Source of the DNA: Mariniflexile jejuense
GTDB lineage: Bacteria; Bacteroidota; Bacteroidia; Flavobacteriales; Flavobacteriaceae
Direction of reading: 5' to 3'
Length of the DNA: 64,000 bases
Assembly: GCF_042675665.1 (NCBI RefSeq)
Contig: NZ_JBHTJI010000001.1
Coordinates: forward strand, 2,170,001-2,234,000
Shown piece after piece: positions 15,444-23,491 of this stretch (positions are counted from its first letter, which is position 1; the number at the start of each line of letters is the position of its first letter). The position numbers were made by a program, and so were the translations under genes. The notes under the pieces are model-generated. The model saw only the letters and a program-made list of their open reading frames with translations, was not told the DNA's origin and did not search any database.

Positions 15444-17636
15444 TTAATAACAATCCATTTTTAGTTGTTGGTTATTTTGATAGTAACTAAGCGGCTTATT
15501 ATTGTATTTTACACAAATAGATTCCAATACACTTAGTACGCCTTTTTGCATTGCTAAAGAACCACAAATCATTACTACACCACCATTGTACAAGGTTTGT
15601 GCAACAAATGCTGCATCTAAACTTAAAGCGTCTTGCACATACTGTTTTTTAGCTTCTTGCGATAATACTAAATTACTTTTTGTTAATTTTTTTTGCTGAA
15701 GAAACGCATTAATTTGGTTGCTATACATTGAAAAAGATGCTTGCGTTCTTAACCCAAAATACAAATGGGTTTCAGTACGCTTGTTTTGATGAAGCATGCC
15801 TAAATACGGCGCAATGCCTGTTCCGTTTGCAATTAATATAACGCGTGATGCTTTTTTTGGAAAATGAAACGCTGAATTTTGAATGATGCGTGCTTTAAAT
15901 TTTTCATTAATCTTAAAATCATTCAAGTAATTAGAGCCTAAACCGTTTTTATAATATTTAATACTTAACTGGATATTGCCATTTACTTTTCCAATAGAAT
16001 ACAAACGTTCTCGATAATCGCTTTTTGGGTAAACCGCTAGCAAATCGCCCGAAGTAAATTTATGTATCTTTTTAGGTTTTAAAGTAAGTAAAAAGGTATT
16101 ATCTACATTTGCTTCAACTTCTGTTTTGCTTACAACTTTAAGCTTTTTATTTTGGTTTGGTTTTGCTGTTAATTTGTTTTTTGAAATGCTTATTTGCAAG
16201 CCTACTTTTTCACCAAACTGTTTTGTAAATTGATAAAATGCATCGTACGATTTATCATGAATAGTAAACGGTTCTAACAGTTGGTTTCCATTTGTATTCA
16301 ATAATGCTTTATCAACATCAAATGCAAATTGACAAAAATCAGGATATGCCAACGAGCCAAAACCAACTACCGAAAACGTAAATGGTTGTACTTGTTTAAT
16401 AGTTTCTAAACGTTTTAAAAATTTATTAGCATTGGTTGGTGCTTCACCTTGCCCATAAGTTGCTGTAATGATAATTAAATGTTCAGCTTTTTCAAAAATT
16501 GCATACTTATTAAGTTCGGTAATATGCGATGTTTCGCCAATATTTAATAATTGCCGATGCAATGCGTTTGCAAAACTTAAAGTACTTCCATTTTCTGAGC
16601 CTACTAAAATAATGTATTTACAAGCGTCTTTTTTATACTTGTTTTTTAGTTTGGATGCACGACGCTTTAAAGTCATTGCAAACCCAGAATAAATAAAAAA
16701 TAGAATATTTACACAAGCAATAGCTAAAATAATAGACCACAAAATACTACCGCTACCTGTGTGTAAATTAAAACTTAAACTAGAAAAAAGTGTAACTAAT
16801 GGATAGTTAATTTCACTTAAAACTTTGCCTGTAAATTGATTTACAACAACTTCTTTATCTTTTAGTTTGATGGTATAATAATCTTCAACATCATTAGAAA
16901 ACGGAAACTCAACTTGTTTAACGTCAGATAATTTGGTGTTTTTAAATAGCTCGAAATCTTTAATTTGAAGTTTTGGGATTTCTGAAAGTGATTCAAAATC
17001 TATTTGATGCTTGGTTTTTTCATTTGGCAGTAAATCGAACTTTTCTAAAGACAAATAAACACCCGTAATGGTAATGATGATGATTGGAATTAATGATAAT
17101 CGCCCTAAAACTACATGCCAATATTGATTGAAATTATCGTTAACAATTTTTGAAAAAAACTGTTTAATACCCCGTTGCCTTTTTAATATTAAAATTAATC
17201 CTGAAATTGCAATTAAAAATAATAAAAACGAACACAAGCCTACAAAAAAGCGTCCGATTCCTTTTAAAAATAATGAGCGATGAAAGTTTGTAACCCACTG
17301 GAAAAATTTAGACGTTTCAATACGTTCTGAAAGATATTCACCCGTGCTTGGGTTTATGTAACCATTTACCATTTCGCCTTCCATATCAATTGCATCAATC
17401 AATACAAAACCGTTGGCATCAATTTGTAAATCTAATACCTCATCGTAGTTTTGTTTGATACCATCTAATACTTCGGCAAGTGTTATTTCTTCAAAATTAG
17501 CAACTTTATAAGGCTGCAAATTGTTTGAAATAGGCTGAAATGCCAGAATAATTCCGGTTACCGATGCTAAGAAAATAAAGATGAAAGAAGATACAGCCAA
17601 AGCTAAATGACTGTATCTCCAAATGGAAATGGACAT
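15444..17636 (-). CDS. PepSY membrane domain fused to a flavodoxin/NADPH-reductase (diflavin) domain
   Basis: A 730-residue membrane electron-transfer protein. Residues 1-325 form a PepSY-associated unit with four membrane helices (about 11-33, 127-151, 172-195, 297-322) and histidines at their edges (H10, H119, H174, H292) suited to haem ligation. Residues 341-475 are a flavodoxin domain (SENGSTLSFA phosphate loop, ATYGQGEAP). Residues 500-730 are a ferredoxin-NADP reductase module (RLYSIG for FAD, NGTGIAPYLGM and MICGSLAMQKGV for NADPH) ending in an aromatic residue. The inferred path is NADPH-FAD-FMN-haem across the membrane to periplasmic acceptors. It lies 25 bases after the DUF2271 gene. 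Ferric-siderophore or haem reduction is inferred from context. Confidence 0.9.
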   Translation of the reverse strand: MSISIWRYSHLALAVSSFIFIFLASVTGIILAFQPISNNLQPYKVANFEEITLAEVLDGIKQNYDEVLDLQIDANGFVLIDAIDMEGEMVNGYINPSTGEYLSERIETSKFFQWVTNFHRSLFLKGIGRFFVGLCSFLLFLIAISGLILILKRQRGIKQFFSKIVNDNFNQYWHVVLGRLSLIPIIIITITGVYLSLEKFDLLPNEKTKHQIDFESLSEIPKLQIKDFELFKNTKLSDVKQVEFPFSNDVEDYYTIKLKDKEVVVNQFTGKVLSEINYPLVTLFSSLSFNLHTGSGSILWSIILAIACVNILFFIYSGFAMTLKRRASKLKNKYKKDACKYIILVGSENGSTLSFANALHRQLLNIGETSHITELNKYAIFEKAEHLIIITATYGQGEAPTNANKFLKRLETIKQVQPFTFSVVGFGSLAYPDFCQFAFDVDKALLNTNGNQLLEPFTIHDKSYDAFYQFTKQFGEKVGLQISISKNKLTAKPNQNKKLKVVSKTEVEANVDNTFLLTLKPKKIHKFTSGDLLAVYPKSDYRERLYSIGKVNGNIQLSIKYYKNGLGSNYLNDFKINEKFKARIIQNSAFHFPKKASRVILIANGTGIAPYLGMLHQNKRTETHLYFGLRTQASFSMYSNQINAFLQQKKLTKSNLVLSQEAKKQYVQDALSLDAAFVAQTLYNGGVVMICGSLAMQKGVLSVLESICVKYNNKPLSYYQNNQQLKMDCY

Positions 17637-17661
17637 TTTATAAAACTAACTCAAAAAATTA

Positions 17662-18153
17662 TTAATTAGGCATTATACGCACATAACGAATAAAACCTTT
17701 CCCTTCATGTTTTGCTTTTACATTTTCAGTTGTTAATGGAATTTCAACATCTTTAACGTAATATGGTTTGTCTTCAACAGCCGTTTCAAAACGCAAACTG
17801 TAACCTGCATCTATTTTAGAATCTTCAATTTCAATAACATTAATTGCGCGTCCGCCACCACCAATTGTTGCACCTGTTATGGCGTCTAAACTGGTTCTTT
17901 TTTTACCATAAAAACGCCACCATTCTTTAATATCATGGTACCATTTTTCATCATCACCTTGCACATATAAGGTTTTTTCATAATTACCTTTTGGGTTTAT
18001 TAGCGAAATTACAATGTAAGCACCTTCACCTGAATAATTTGTCATTTGAATCATGCATTTGTATGAACTTGTTTTTGGCGCAAATGCTACGGAAGCTATA
18101 AGTGTAATTGCCAAAAGTGATAGTACGGCAACTTGTTTAAGGTATTTCTTCAT
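17662..18153 (-). CDS. Exported DUF2271 protein with a covalent-FMN attachment motif
   Basis: A 163-residue periplasmic protein with a signal peptide (about 1-25) and a DUF2271 domain. Residues 90-96 read DAITGAT, matching the D-x-x-(S/T)-G-A-T motif to which the ApbE transferase attaches FMN; T96 is the candidate acceptor. That would make it a periplasmic flavin carrier for the adjacent PepSY-diflavin reductase. It is flanked by the ankyrin gene (9 bases upstream) and the reductase (25 bases downstream). No apbE gene is in this window, so the transferase must be encoded elsewhere. The family call is strong; flavinylation is inferred from the motif. Confidence 0.82.
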   Translation of the reverse strand: MKKYLKQVAVLSLLAITLIASVAFAPKTSSYKCMIQMTNYSGEGAYIVISLINPKGNYEKTLYVQGDDEKWYHDIKEWWRFYGKKRTSLDAITGATIGGGGRAINVIEIEDSKIDAGYSLRFETAVEDKPYYVKDVEIPLTTENVKAKHEGKGFIRYVRIMPN

Positions 18154-18162
18154 TTTATTAGT

Positions 18163-19641
18163 TTATTTTAAAAAATTAATATCTACTCGATTTGCTGCTA
18201 ACAATTCGTTTTCTGAAGCTAAATCGAAAACAGATTCATCAAAACCTGTTACAGTTTTTTTATCTGCGCCTTTGGCTATTAAATATTTAAGAATTACATC
18301 ATCTTTAGCTTTCATTGCAGCCATGTGTAATACCGAAAGTCCATCAACATTTACTGCATTAATATCAATATTATAAGCTTCTAAGTATTTAAGTAATTCC
18401 AAATCTTGTTTATCAATAGCTACATGATACAAGGTGTTTTCTTTTGCTTGTTTTGCTGAAAAATTTACTTGATGTGCATTCAAAATTTGTGCTTTCTTTT
18501 CAAAATTTCCTTTATCTCTACTAGTATATGCGTTTACTAAATAGTATGCTGCATTATTACCTTCAGCATCTAAAAGTTGAGCATTTGCTTTGTTGTCTAA
18601 CAAATAAGAAACCACTTCTGGACTATTTCTCTCAACCGCTAACATTAAAGCTGTTTCACCTTTTTTATTTTGAGCATTTATGTTTTTGTTGAAGCTAGCC
18701 AAGTGTTTTACAACCTCTAAACTATTTGAATTTGCTGCGTTTAAAAATGCTGTATTACCTATATTATCTGGCGTATTTACATCCAAACCTTTTTCTATAA
18801 AGTAGTTTATTACTGAAATATCTTTGTTTCTGGAAGCCACAATTTGCAAAGGTGTTACACCTTCATTTGTTGTAATATTTGGGTTTAAACCAATGCTTTC
18901 TAAATAGTTGTAAACTTCTAATCCATTGGCTTTTCCACGAGTTCCTATAGCTGCAAATACAAATGCTTGGTTATTGCTTTTTACACCTTTTGCAACTAAC
19001 TGCTTTAACAAATCGATATTCCCAGTTTTTGCAACATAATTAAATATGCCATTGCCATTTGCATCTACACTATTAATATCTAAACCTTTTGATGTGAAAT
19101 AGTTAATTAACGTAAAATTAGTATCGCTTGATGCTACCAACAATAATGCATTGGCGCCATCTAAATTCAAATCCTTTTTTAAATTGGCTCCATTGGCTAA
19201 ACATATATCGTACACTTTTGTGTTTTTTACGCCTGCACTTGCTGCGAAATTGAGAATGGTATATCCTTTACTATCTAAAATGTTGGTTTTTGCTCCTTTT
19301 TTTAGCAAATATTCCATAACCTCAACATTTCCTTTGTAAGCAGCCCAAAATATATAGGTTCTACTGTCGTGAGTTAATCTATTTACATCGTTTCCTCCTT
19401 TAGAAATGATGTATTTAATAGTTTCATTTGGCGCTTCTTGATTGATAGCAAAAACAACAGGATCAAAACTATTATTGTTTAATTCTGAAATATTGTTTCC
19501 TGCTTTAATTTTTTCATCAACTTGGGCAATGGTTGTGTTTGGACTCCAAAAATCACGATTTAAAAACACATTGTTTTGTGCAAAACTTTGCACTCCTAAA
19601 ACAAGTGCTATTGCCACTGTAAATAACTTTAAATGTTTCAT
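18163..19641 (-). CDS. Exported ankyrin-repeat protein
   Basis: A 492-residue protein with a cleavable signal peptide ending near SFAQ (residue 22), followed by roughly a dozen ankyrin repeats from about residue 60 to 480, recognised by recurring G-x-T-x-L/ALMLAV and EVVxYLLxxGAN-type segments. It probably works in the periplasm as a protein-binding scaffold. It is packed between the DUF6607 gene (1 base apart) and the DUF2271 gene (9 bases), so it belongs to the iron-linked unit. Its partner is unknown; the reductase or receptor are candidates by position only. Confidence 0.85.
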   Translation of the reverse strand: MKHLKLFTVAIALVLGVQSFAQNNVFLNRDFWSPNTTIAQVDEKIKAGNNISELNNNSFDPVVFAINQEAPNETIKYIISKGGNDVNRLTHDSRTYIFWAAYKGNVEVMEYLLKKGAKTNILDSKGYTILNFAASAGVKNTKVYDICLANGANLKKDLNLDGANALLLVASSDTNFTLINYFTSKGLDINSVDANGNGIFNYVAKTGNIDLLKQLVAKGVKSNNQAFVFAAIGTRGKANGLEVYNYLESIGLNPNITTNEGVTPLQIVASRNKDISVINYFIEKGLDVNTPDNIGNTAFLNAANSNSLEVVKHLASFNKNINAQNKKGETALMLAVERNSPEVVSYLLDNKANAQLLDAEGNNAAYYLVNAYTSRDKGNFEKKAQILNAHQVNFSAKQAKENTLYHVAIDKQDLELLKYLEAYNIDINAVNVDGLSVLHMAAMKAKDDVILKYLIAKGADKKTVTGFDESVFDLASENELLAANRVDINFLK

Positions 19642-19642
19642 A

Positions 19643-20551
19643 CTATTTTTTTACAAATGATTCTATTAACGGATTAATCTCGCTAGCTGTTTTATATTTT
19701 TCTTCATCAAATAAATATTTGAAAAGATCTTTATTATCAACCTTTTCCTCTAAAGCCAAATCTTTATGTCTTGCAAAAATGTCATTCCATTTAGCGCGAA
19801 CTATAGCCCACTTAGCTTGGTTTGCTTTCCAATAGTCTTGAGCTGCTTTACACTTACTATCGTCTACTTTTACATAAGTATTATAACCTTTTTCTTTTGC
19901 CAATAATACATCGGCTTTTCCATCTTCTCTAATAACCTTATCATTATCTTGGTCGTGTATCCATCCGTTTTTAACAATTTCGTGTCTGTTTGTTCTAACT
20001 GTTACATTATAATCGCTTCTTGTGGTGTATTCACGTCTTGGTAAAGGCGCATCGGTTGTACTTTCCCAATAGCTTTTTCCATCTACATGCACCCAAGTAG
20101 CAGAACCTTCGTAACGCGGACTATCATCTACCTGAAATACTTTTTGCGTCCATTGGCCTTTTACTTTTTCAATTGGCAAACTTACATATTTCCACTTATT
20201 ATCATGGTCAAACTCATATAAATTAGTGTTTTGATATTCCCAATCTTGTCTCCAATGTTTCACAATCATTTTATTATTTGGCGGACCAACAATTAGTAAG
20301 TGCTGCATCACTATTTTATTGTCTGTATCTTCAACTAGTTGTACCCATTCTAAACCTTCTTCATGTTTAGTTTTTGAAGGTAAATATGTAGAATCTTTGG
20401 AATACTGAAACGTTTCAGCAAAGTTAAAACCAACTTCATAACAACCACACATATTTTTTATGGCATTTTGATCTTGTTTTTTTTGGTTTTGTGCATTCAA
20501 ATTAAACGTGAATACGAAAGTTAAAATTGATAAAAAAGTAAGCTGTTTCAT
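19643..20551 (-). CDS. Exported DUF6607 family protein
   Basis: A 302-residue secreted or periplasmic protein with a signal peptide (residues 1-20, ending NLNAQ) and a strand-rich body with many Trp/Tyr residues (MCGCYEVGFNFAETF, KHWRQDWEYQN, TWVHVDGKSYWESTTDAPLPRREY). I assign DUF6607 by pattern; its function is not known. It is the first gene of the minus-strand unit that runs through ankyrin, DUF2271 and PepSY-reductase genes, and it is divergent from the TonB receptor, with a shared palindromic operator between them. Confidence 0.75.
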   Translation of the reverse strand: MKQLTFLSILTFVFTFNLNAQNQKKQDQNAIKNMCGCYEVGFNFAETFQYSKDSTYLPSKTKHEEGLEWVQLVEDTDNKIVMQHLLIVGPPNNKMIVKHWRQDWEYQNTNLYEFDHDNKWKYVSLPIEKVKGQWTQKVFQVDDSPRYEGSATWVHVDGKSYWESTTDAPLPRREYTTRSDYNVTVRTNRHEIVKNGWIHDQDNDKVIREDGKADVLLAKEKGYNTYVKVDDSKCKAAQDYWKANQAKWAIVRAKWNDIFARHKDLALEEKVDNKDLFKYLFDEEKYKTASEINPLIESFVKK

Positions 20552-20593
20552 TTTAAAGTTTTTGTATTTGAAAAAATTATTAAAAAAATTATT

Positions 20594-20618
20594 CTTATTT
20601 AGACTTAATTTAAATAAG
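20594..20618. promoter_or_regulatory. Palindromic operator between the divergent iron/haem genes
   Basis: A 25-base dyad with perfect 8-base arms CTTATTTA and TAAATAAG (20 of 25 positions symmetrical). It ends 5 bases before the exact -7 box of the receptor gene, so it covers the -33 region; a second partial copy, AGTCTAAATAA, follows at about 20651. Position and context suggest an iron-responsive (Fur-like) repressor acting on both directions, but the regulator is inferred. Confidence 0.6.
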
Positions 20619-20623
20619 CTTTA

Positions 20624-20631
20624 TATATTTG
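20624..20631 (+). promoter_or_regulatory. -7 box of the TonB-dependent receptor gene
   Basis: TATATTTG is an exact TAnnTTTG box 17 bases upstream of the ATG at 20649. It lies immediately downstream of the palindromic operator. Confidence 0.65.
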
Positions 20632-20648
20632 TAGCAAATTTATATAGA

Positions 20649-22733
20649 ATGAGTCTAAATAAAAATAATATTTTCATTTTTTTATCAATTTTTTTTGGTT
20701 GTCTATGCTTTTCTCAAGAAGATTTAGCTTTTGAGCAAGACTCAACAAAAACCGAAGCATTGGTAGAAGTTGTTGTTAGTGCCACACGAACCTTAAGGCA
20801 GCTAGCTTCTTTACCGCTTCCTGTTCAAATAGTTTCAAAAAAAGAAATTGAAAGCGTTAATTCTCTTCGATTAAGCGATATATTAAATGAACAAACGGGT
20901 CTTATTACGGTGCCCGATTTTGGTGGTGGCGAGGGCATACAGCTACAAGGTTTAGACTCGCAATACACACTTATTCTTATTGATGGCGTGCCGTTAATAG
21001 GTCGTTCAGCAGGCACTTTAGATGTTAGCAGAATAACCGTTGGTAACATCAAACAAATTGAGATTGTTAAAGGAGCATCGTCTAGTTTATACGGAAGTGA
21101 TGCGCTTGGTGGTGTAATTAATATCATTACCGAACAACCAAAATATGGCTTTAATGGTGCTGCAAATTCGCGCGTTGGCAGTTATAACACCTATGATACA
21201 AGTTTTGATTTAGGTTATAAAAAAAACAGATTTGCAATTAGCACTTTTGTAAATAGCTTTAATAGTGATGGTTATGATTTAAATAAAAATGATGCTTTAA
21301 ATACTATTGAACCATATAGCAACTACACTTTTAACACAAAACTGACTTATAACTTTAATAAACAAACAAGTTTATTTGTTTCTGGAAGATTTTATACACA
21401 AAACCAAGATTATGTAGCTTCCGAAATTTTAAGAGGTGAAAGCAACATTAATGAATGGAATACCCATTTAAAATTAAGTCATAAATACAACAACAAATGG
21501 CGTAGTTATTTTGAATTTTATGCAACGCGTTACAAAGCTGAAGAATATTTAAACAACCCTGATAATTCGCACTATAGTGATGCTTATTTTAACCAATTGT
21601 TGGTACGTCCTGAAATAAGAGGTACTTATAACATAACCCAAAAAAGCACTTTTATTGGTGGTTTAGGATGGAACCATGAAACTTTAAAACGAACCGATTT
21701 TTCCACAAACCCTGAATTCAATGCGCCTTATGTTTACCTTCAATATGATACCAATCCTACTGAAAATATAAACATTATTTTAGGCGCTCGGTTTGACAAT
21801 CATAGCGCATATCAATCGCAATTCAGCCCAAAAGCAGCTCTTCTTTATAAATTATCAGAAAAAATCTCAATTAAAAGCTCTTTAGGTTACGGTTTTAAAG
21901 CACCCGATTTTAGGCAATTGTATTTTGATTTTACCAATTCAACCGTAGGTTATACCGTTTTGGGTTATAATGCTGTTAGTACAAAACTTCCAGAATTGGA
22001 TGCCGAAGGGCAAATTGCAAACATTATAGTACCAATTTCAGAATTTGAAAATGAACTAAATCCGGAAAACTCGGTAAGCTTAAATTTAGGATTTGATTAT
22101 AAGCCTTTAACGTCTTTAAAATTAAACCTAAACTTATTTCGAAACAACATAACCGATTTAATTGATACCCGTGTTATTGCCAATAAAACCAACGGGCAAA
22201 ATGTGTTTAGTTATTACAATGTACACGAAGTTTACACACAAGGTTTGGAATTTAATACCGATTGGAAACCTAATAATCAATTAAAAATTTCTGGTGGTTA
22301 CCAATTGCTTTTTGCTAAAGATAAAGCTGCTGAAAAAGCATTTAAAAATGGCAACGTTTATGCCCGCAAAACACCAAGTTCTTCATCATTTCAATTAGCC
22401 AAGAATGATTATTTCGGACTTTACAATCGCTCGCGCCACATGGCTAATGCAAAGGTGTTTTATGATTTTAAAAAGTGGAAGCTAGATGCAAACATACGTG
22501 GAACTTACCGAAGCAAATACGGGCTATACGATACCAACGGAAATACCTATTTAGATGCCTACGACACCTTTGTAAAAGGTTACACAATTTGGGATGTTGC
22601 CATTAACAAATCACTTTTTAATAACTACCGATTAGGATTTGGTATTGATAATATTTTAGGATTTACTGATACTCAAAACATAAGCAACATTGCAGGACGT
22701 ATTATTTACGGAAAACTGAACATTCAATTTTAA
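20649..22733 (+). CDS. TonB-dependent outer-membrane receptor (probable haem/iron)
   Basis: A 694-residue outer-membrane beta-barrel receptor. The ATG at 20649 gives a normal signal peptide (ending CFSQ); the longer open frame from 20508 is rejected because it would start upstream of the promoter and inside the DUF6607 gene. The TonB box region (EALVEVVVSATRT) is followed by a plug domain with LQGLDSQYTLILIDGVPLIGR and GASSSLYGSDALGGVINIIT, then the barrel, ending in a C-terminal aromatic (NIQF). The next gene encodes an HmuY-like lipoprotein, which supports a haem or haem-protein substrate. Confidence 0.9.
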   Translation: MSLNKNNIFIFLSIFFGCLCFSQEDLAFEQDSTKTEALVEVVVSATRTLRQLASLPLPVQIVSKKEIESVNSLRLSDILNEQTGLITVPDFGGGEGIQLQGLDSQYTLILIDGVPLIGRSAGTLDVSRITVGNIKQIEIVKGASSSLYGSDALGGVINIITEQPKYGFNGAANSRVGSYNTYDTSFDLGYKKNRFAISTFVNSFNSDGYDLNKNDALNTIEPYSNYTFNTKLTYNFNKQTSLFVSGRFYTQNQDYVASEILRGESNINEWNTHLKLSHKYNNKWRSYFEFYATRYKAEEYLNNPDNSHYSDAYFNQLLVRPEIRGTYNITQKSTFIGGLGWNHETLKRTDFSTNPEFNAPYVYLQYDTNPTENINIILGARFDNHSAYQSQFSPKAALLYKLSEKISIKSSLGYGFKAPDFRQLYFDFTNSTVGYTVLGYNAVSTKLPELDAEGQIANIIVPISEFENELNPENSVSLNLGFDYKPLTSLKLNLNLFRNNITDLIDTRVIANKTNGQNVFSYYNVHEVYTQGLEFNTDWKPNNQLKISGGYQLLFAKDKAAEKAFKNGNVYARKTPSSSSFQLAKNDYFGLYNRSRHMANAKVFYDFKKWKLDANIRGTYRSKYGLYDTNGNTYLDAYDTFVKGYTIWDVAINKSLFNNYRLGFGIDNILGFTDTQNISNIAGRIIYGKLNIQF

Positions 22734-22751
22734 TAATTATATATAAACACT

Positions 22752-23420
22752 ATGAAATTTTCAACAAAAACACCAAACATGAACACTCGCAATTTTATGA
22801 ATAAAACCATTAAAGTTTTATCATTAATAGTACTTGTAATTAGCTTCACAGCTTGTAGTAATGATGATGATGCACCTTTATTAGAAGTAACATCAGAAAC
22901 ATTTTCAAACTTGAAAGCAACACAAAGTGCCGATTACTCTACTAATCCTCCAACAATAACAGGAGATTACATTAAGTTTTCTTTTGAAACTGGAGCTGTT
23001 ACAACTGGCAACGATTGGGATATTGCCTTTAGAGGTTCTACCATTATTGTAAATGGTGGTGAAGCAACAGCTACAGATCAACCTGCAAGAACATCAAGCG
23101 CTGGTGTTTATATTGCAACTGGTACTTTAGCAAGTGTTACAGAAGTTAACACAACACTGTTTAAAACAGATAGTGCTACAAATGGCTTAGCAATACCAAC
23201 TGGTTCTGGTAATGGTTGGTATAATTATGATTCTACAACACATATAATTTCGCCAATTGCTGGAAAAGTTATTGTTGTTAAAACCAATACTGGGCATTAT
23301 GCTAAGTTGGAAATTTTAAGTTACTACGAAAATAGCCAACCAAACGAGAGTTTAAGTAATTCGCAGTTTTACACATTTAATTATGTTTACCAACCAAATG
23401 ATGGTGTAACTACTTTTTAA
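22752..23420 (+). CDS. HmuY-family haem-binding lipoprotein
   Basis: An exported lipoprotein of up to 222 residues. The lipobox SFTAC places the lipid cysteine at residue 35 of the longest frame; the ATG at 22797 would give a more typical 20-residue signal, so the real start may be there. The mature domain is strand-rich and carries the HmuY-type segments YIKFSFETGAV, GNDWDIAFRG and GWYNYDS, ending YAKLEILSYYEN... TFNYVYQ. HmuY proteins bind haem at the cell surface and hand it to the cognate TonB receptor, here the gene 18 bases upstream. Confidence 0.85.
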   Translation: MKFSTKTPNMNTRNFMNKTIKVLSLIVLVISFTACSNDDDAPLLEVTSETFSNLKATQSADYSTNPPTITGDYIKFSFETGAVTTGNDWDIAFRGSTIIVNGGEATATDQPARTSSAGVYIATGTLASVTEVNTTLFKTDSATNGLAIPTGSGNGWYNYDSTTHIISPIAGKVIVVKTNTGHYAKLEILSYYENSQPNESLSNSQFYTFNYVYQPNDGVTTF

Positions 23421-23439
23421 ATTAATTTTTTTGCCTCAA

Positions 23440-23471
23440 AAAAAAGCCACTCAAATTTGAGTGGCTTTTTT
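23440..23471. terminator. Bidirectional terminator between the HmuY gene and ppc
   Basis: A perfect 32-base palindrome with arms AAAAAAGCCACTCAAA and TTTGAGTGGCTTTTTT. It has a T-run on either strand and serves the convergent HmuY-like and ppc genes. Confidence 0.9.
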
Positions 23472-23491
23472 ACATAAAATTTTTATTCTTT

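Noticed and set aside
20508..20648. Longer N-terminus for the TonB receptor
   Set aside because: It would begin inside the DUF6607 gene, upstream of the operator and -7 box, and put 47 residues before a good signal peptide.
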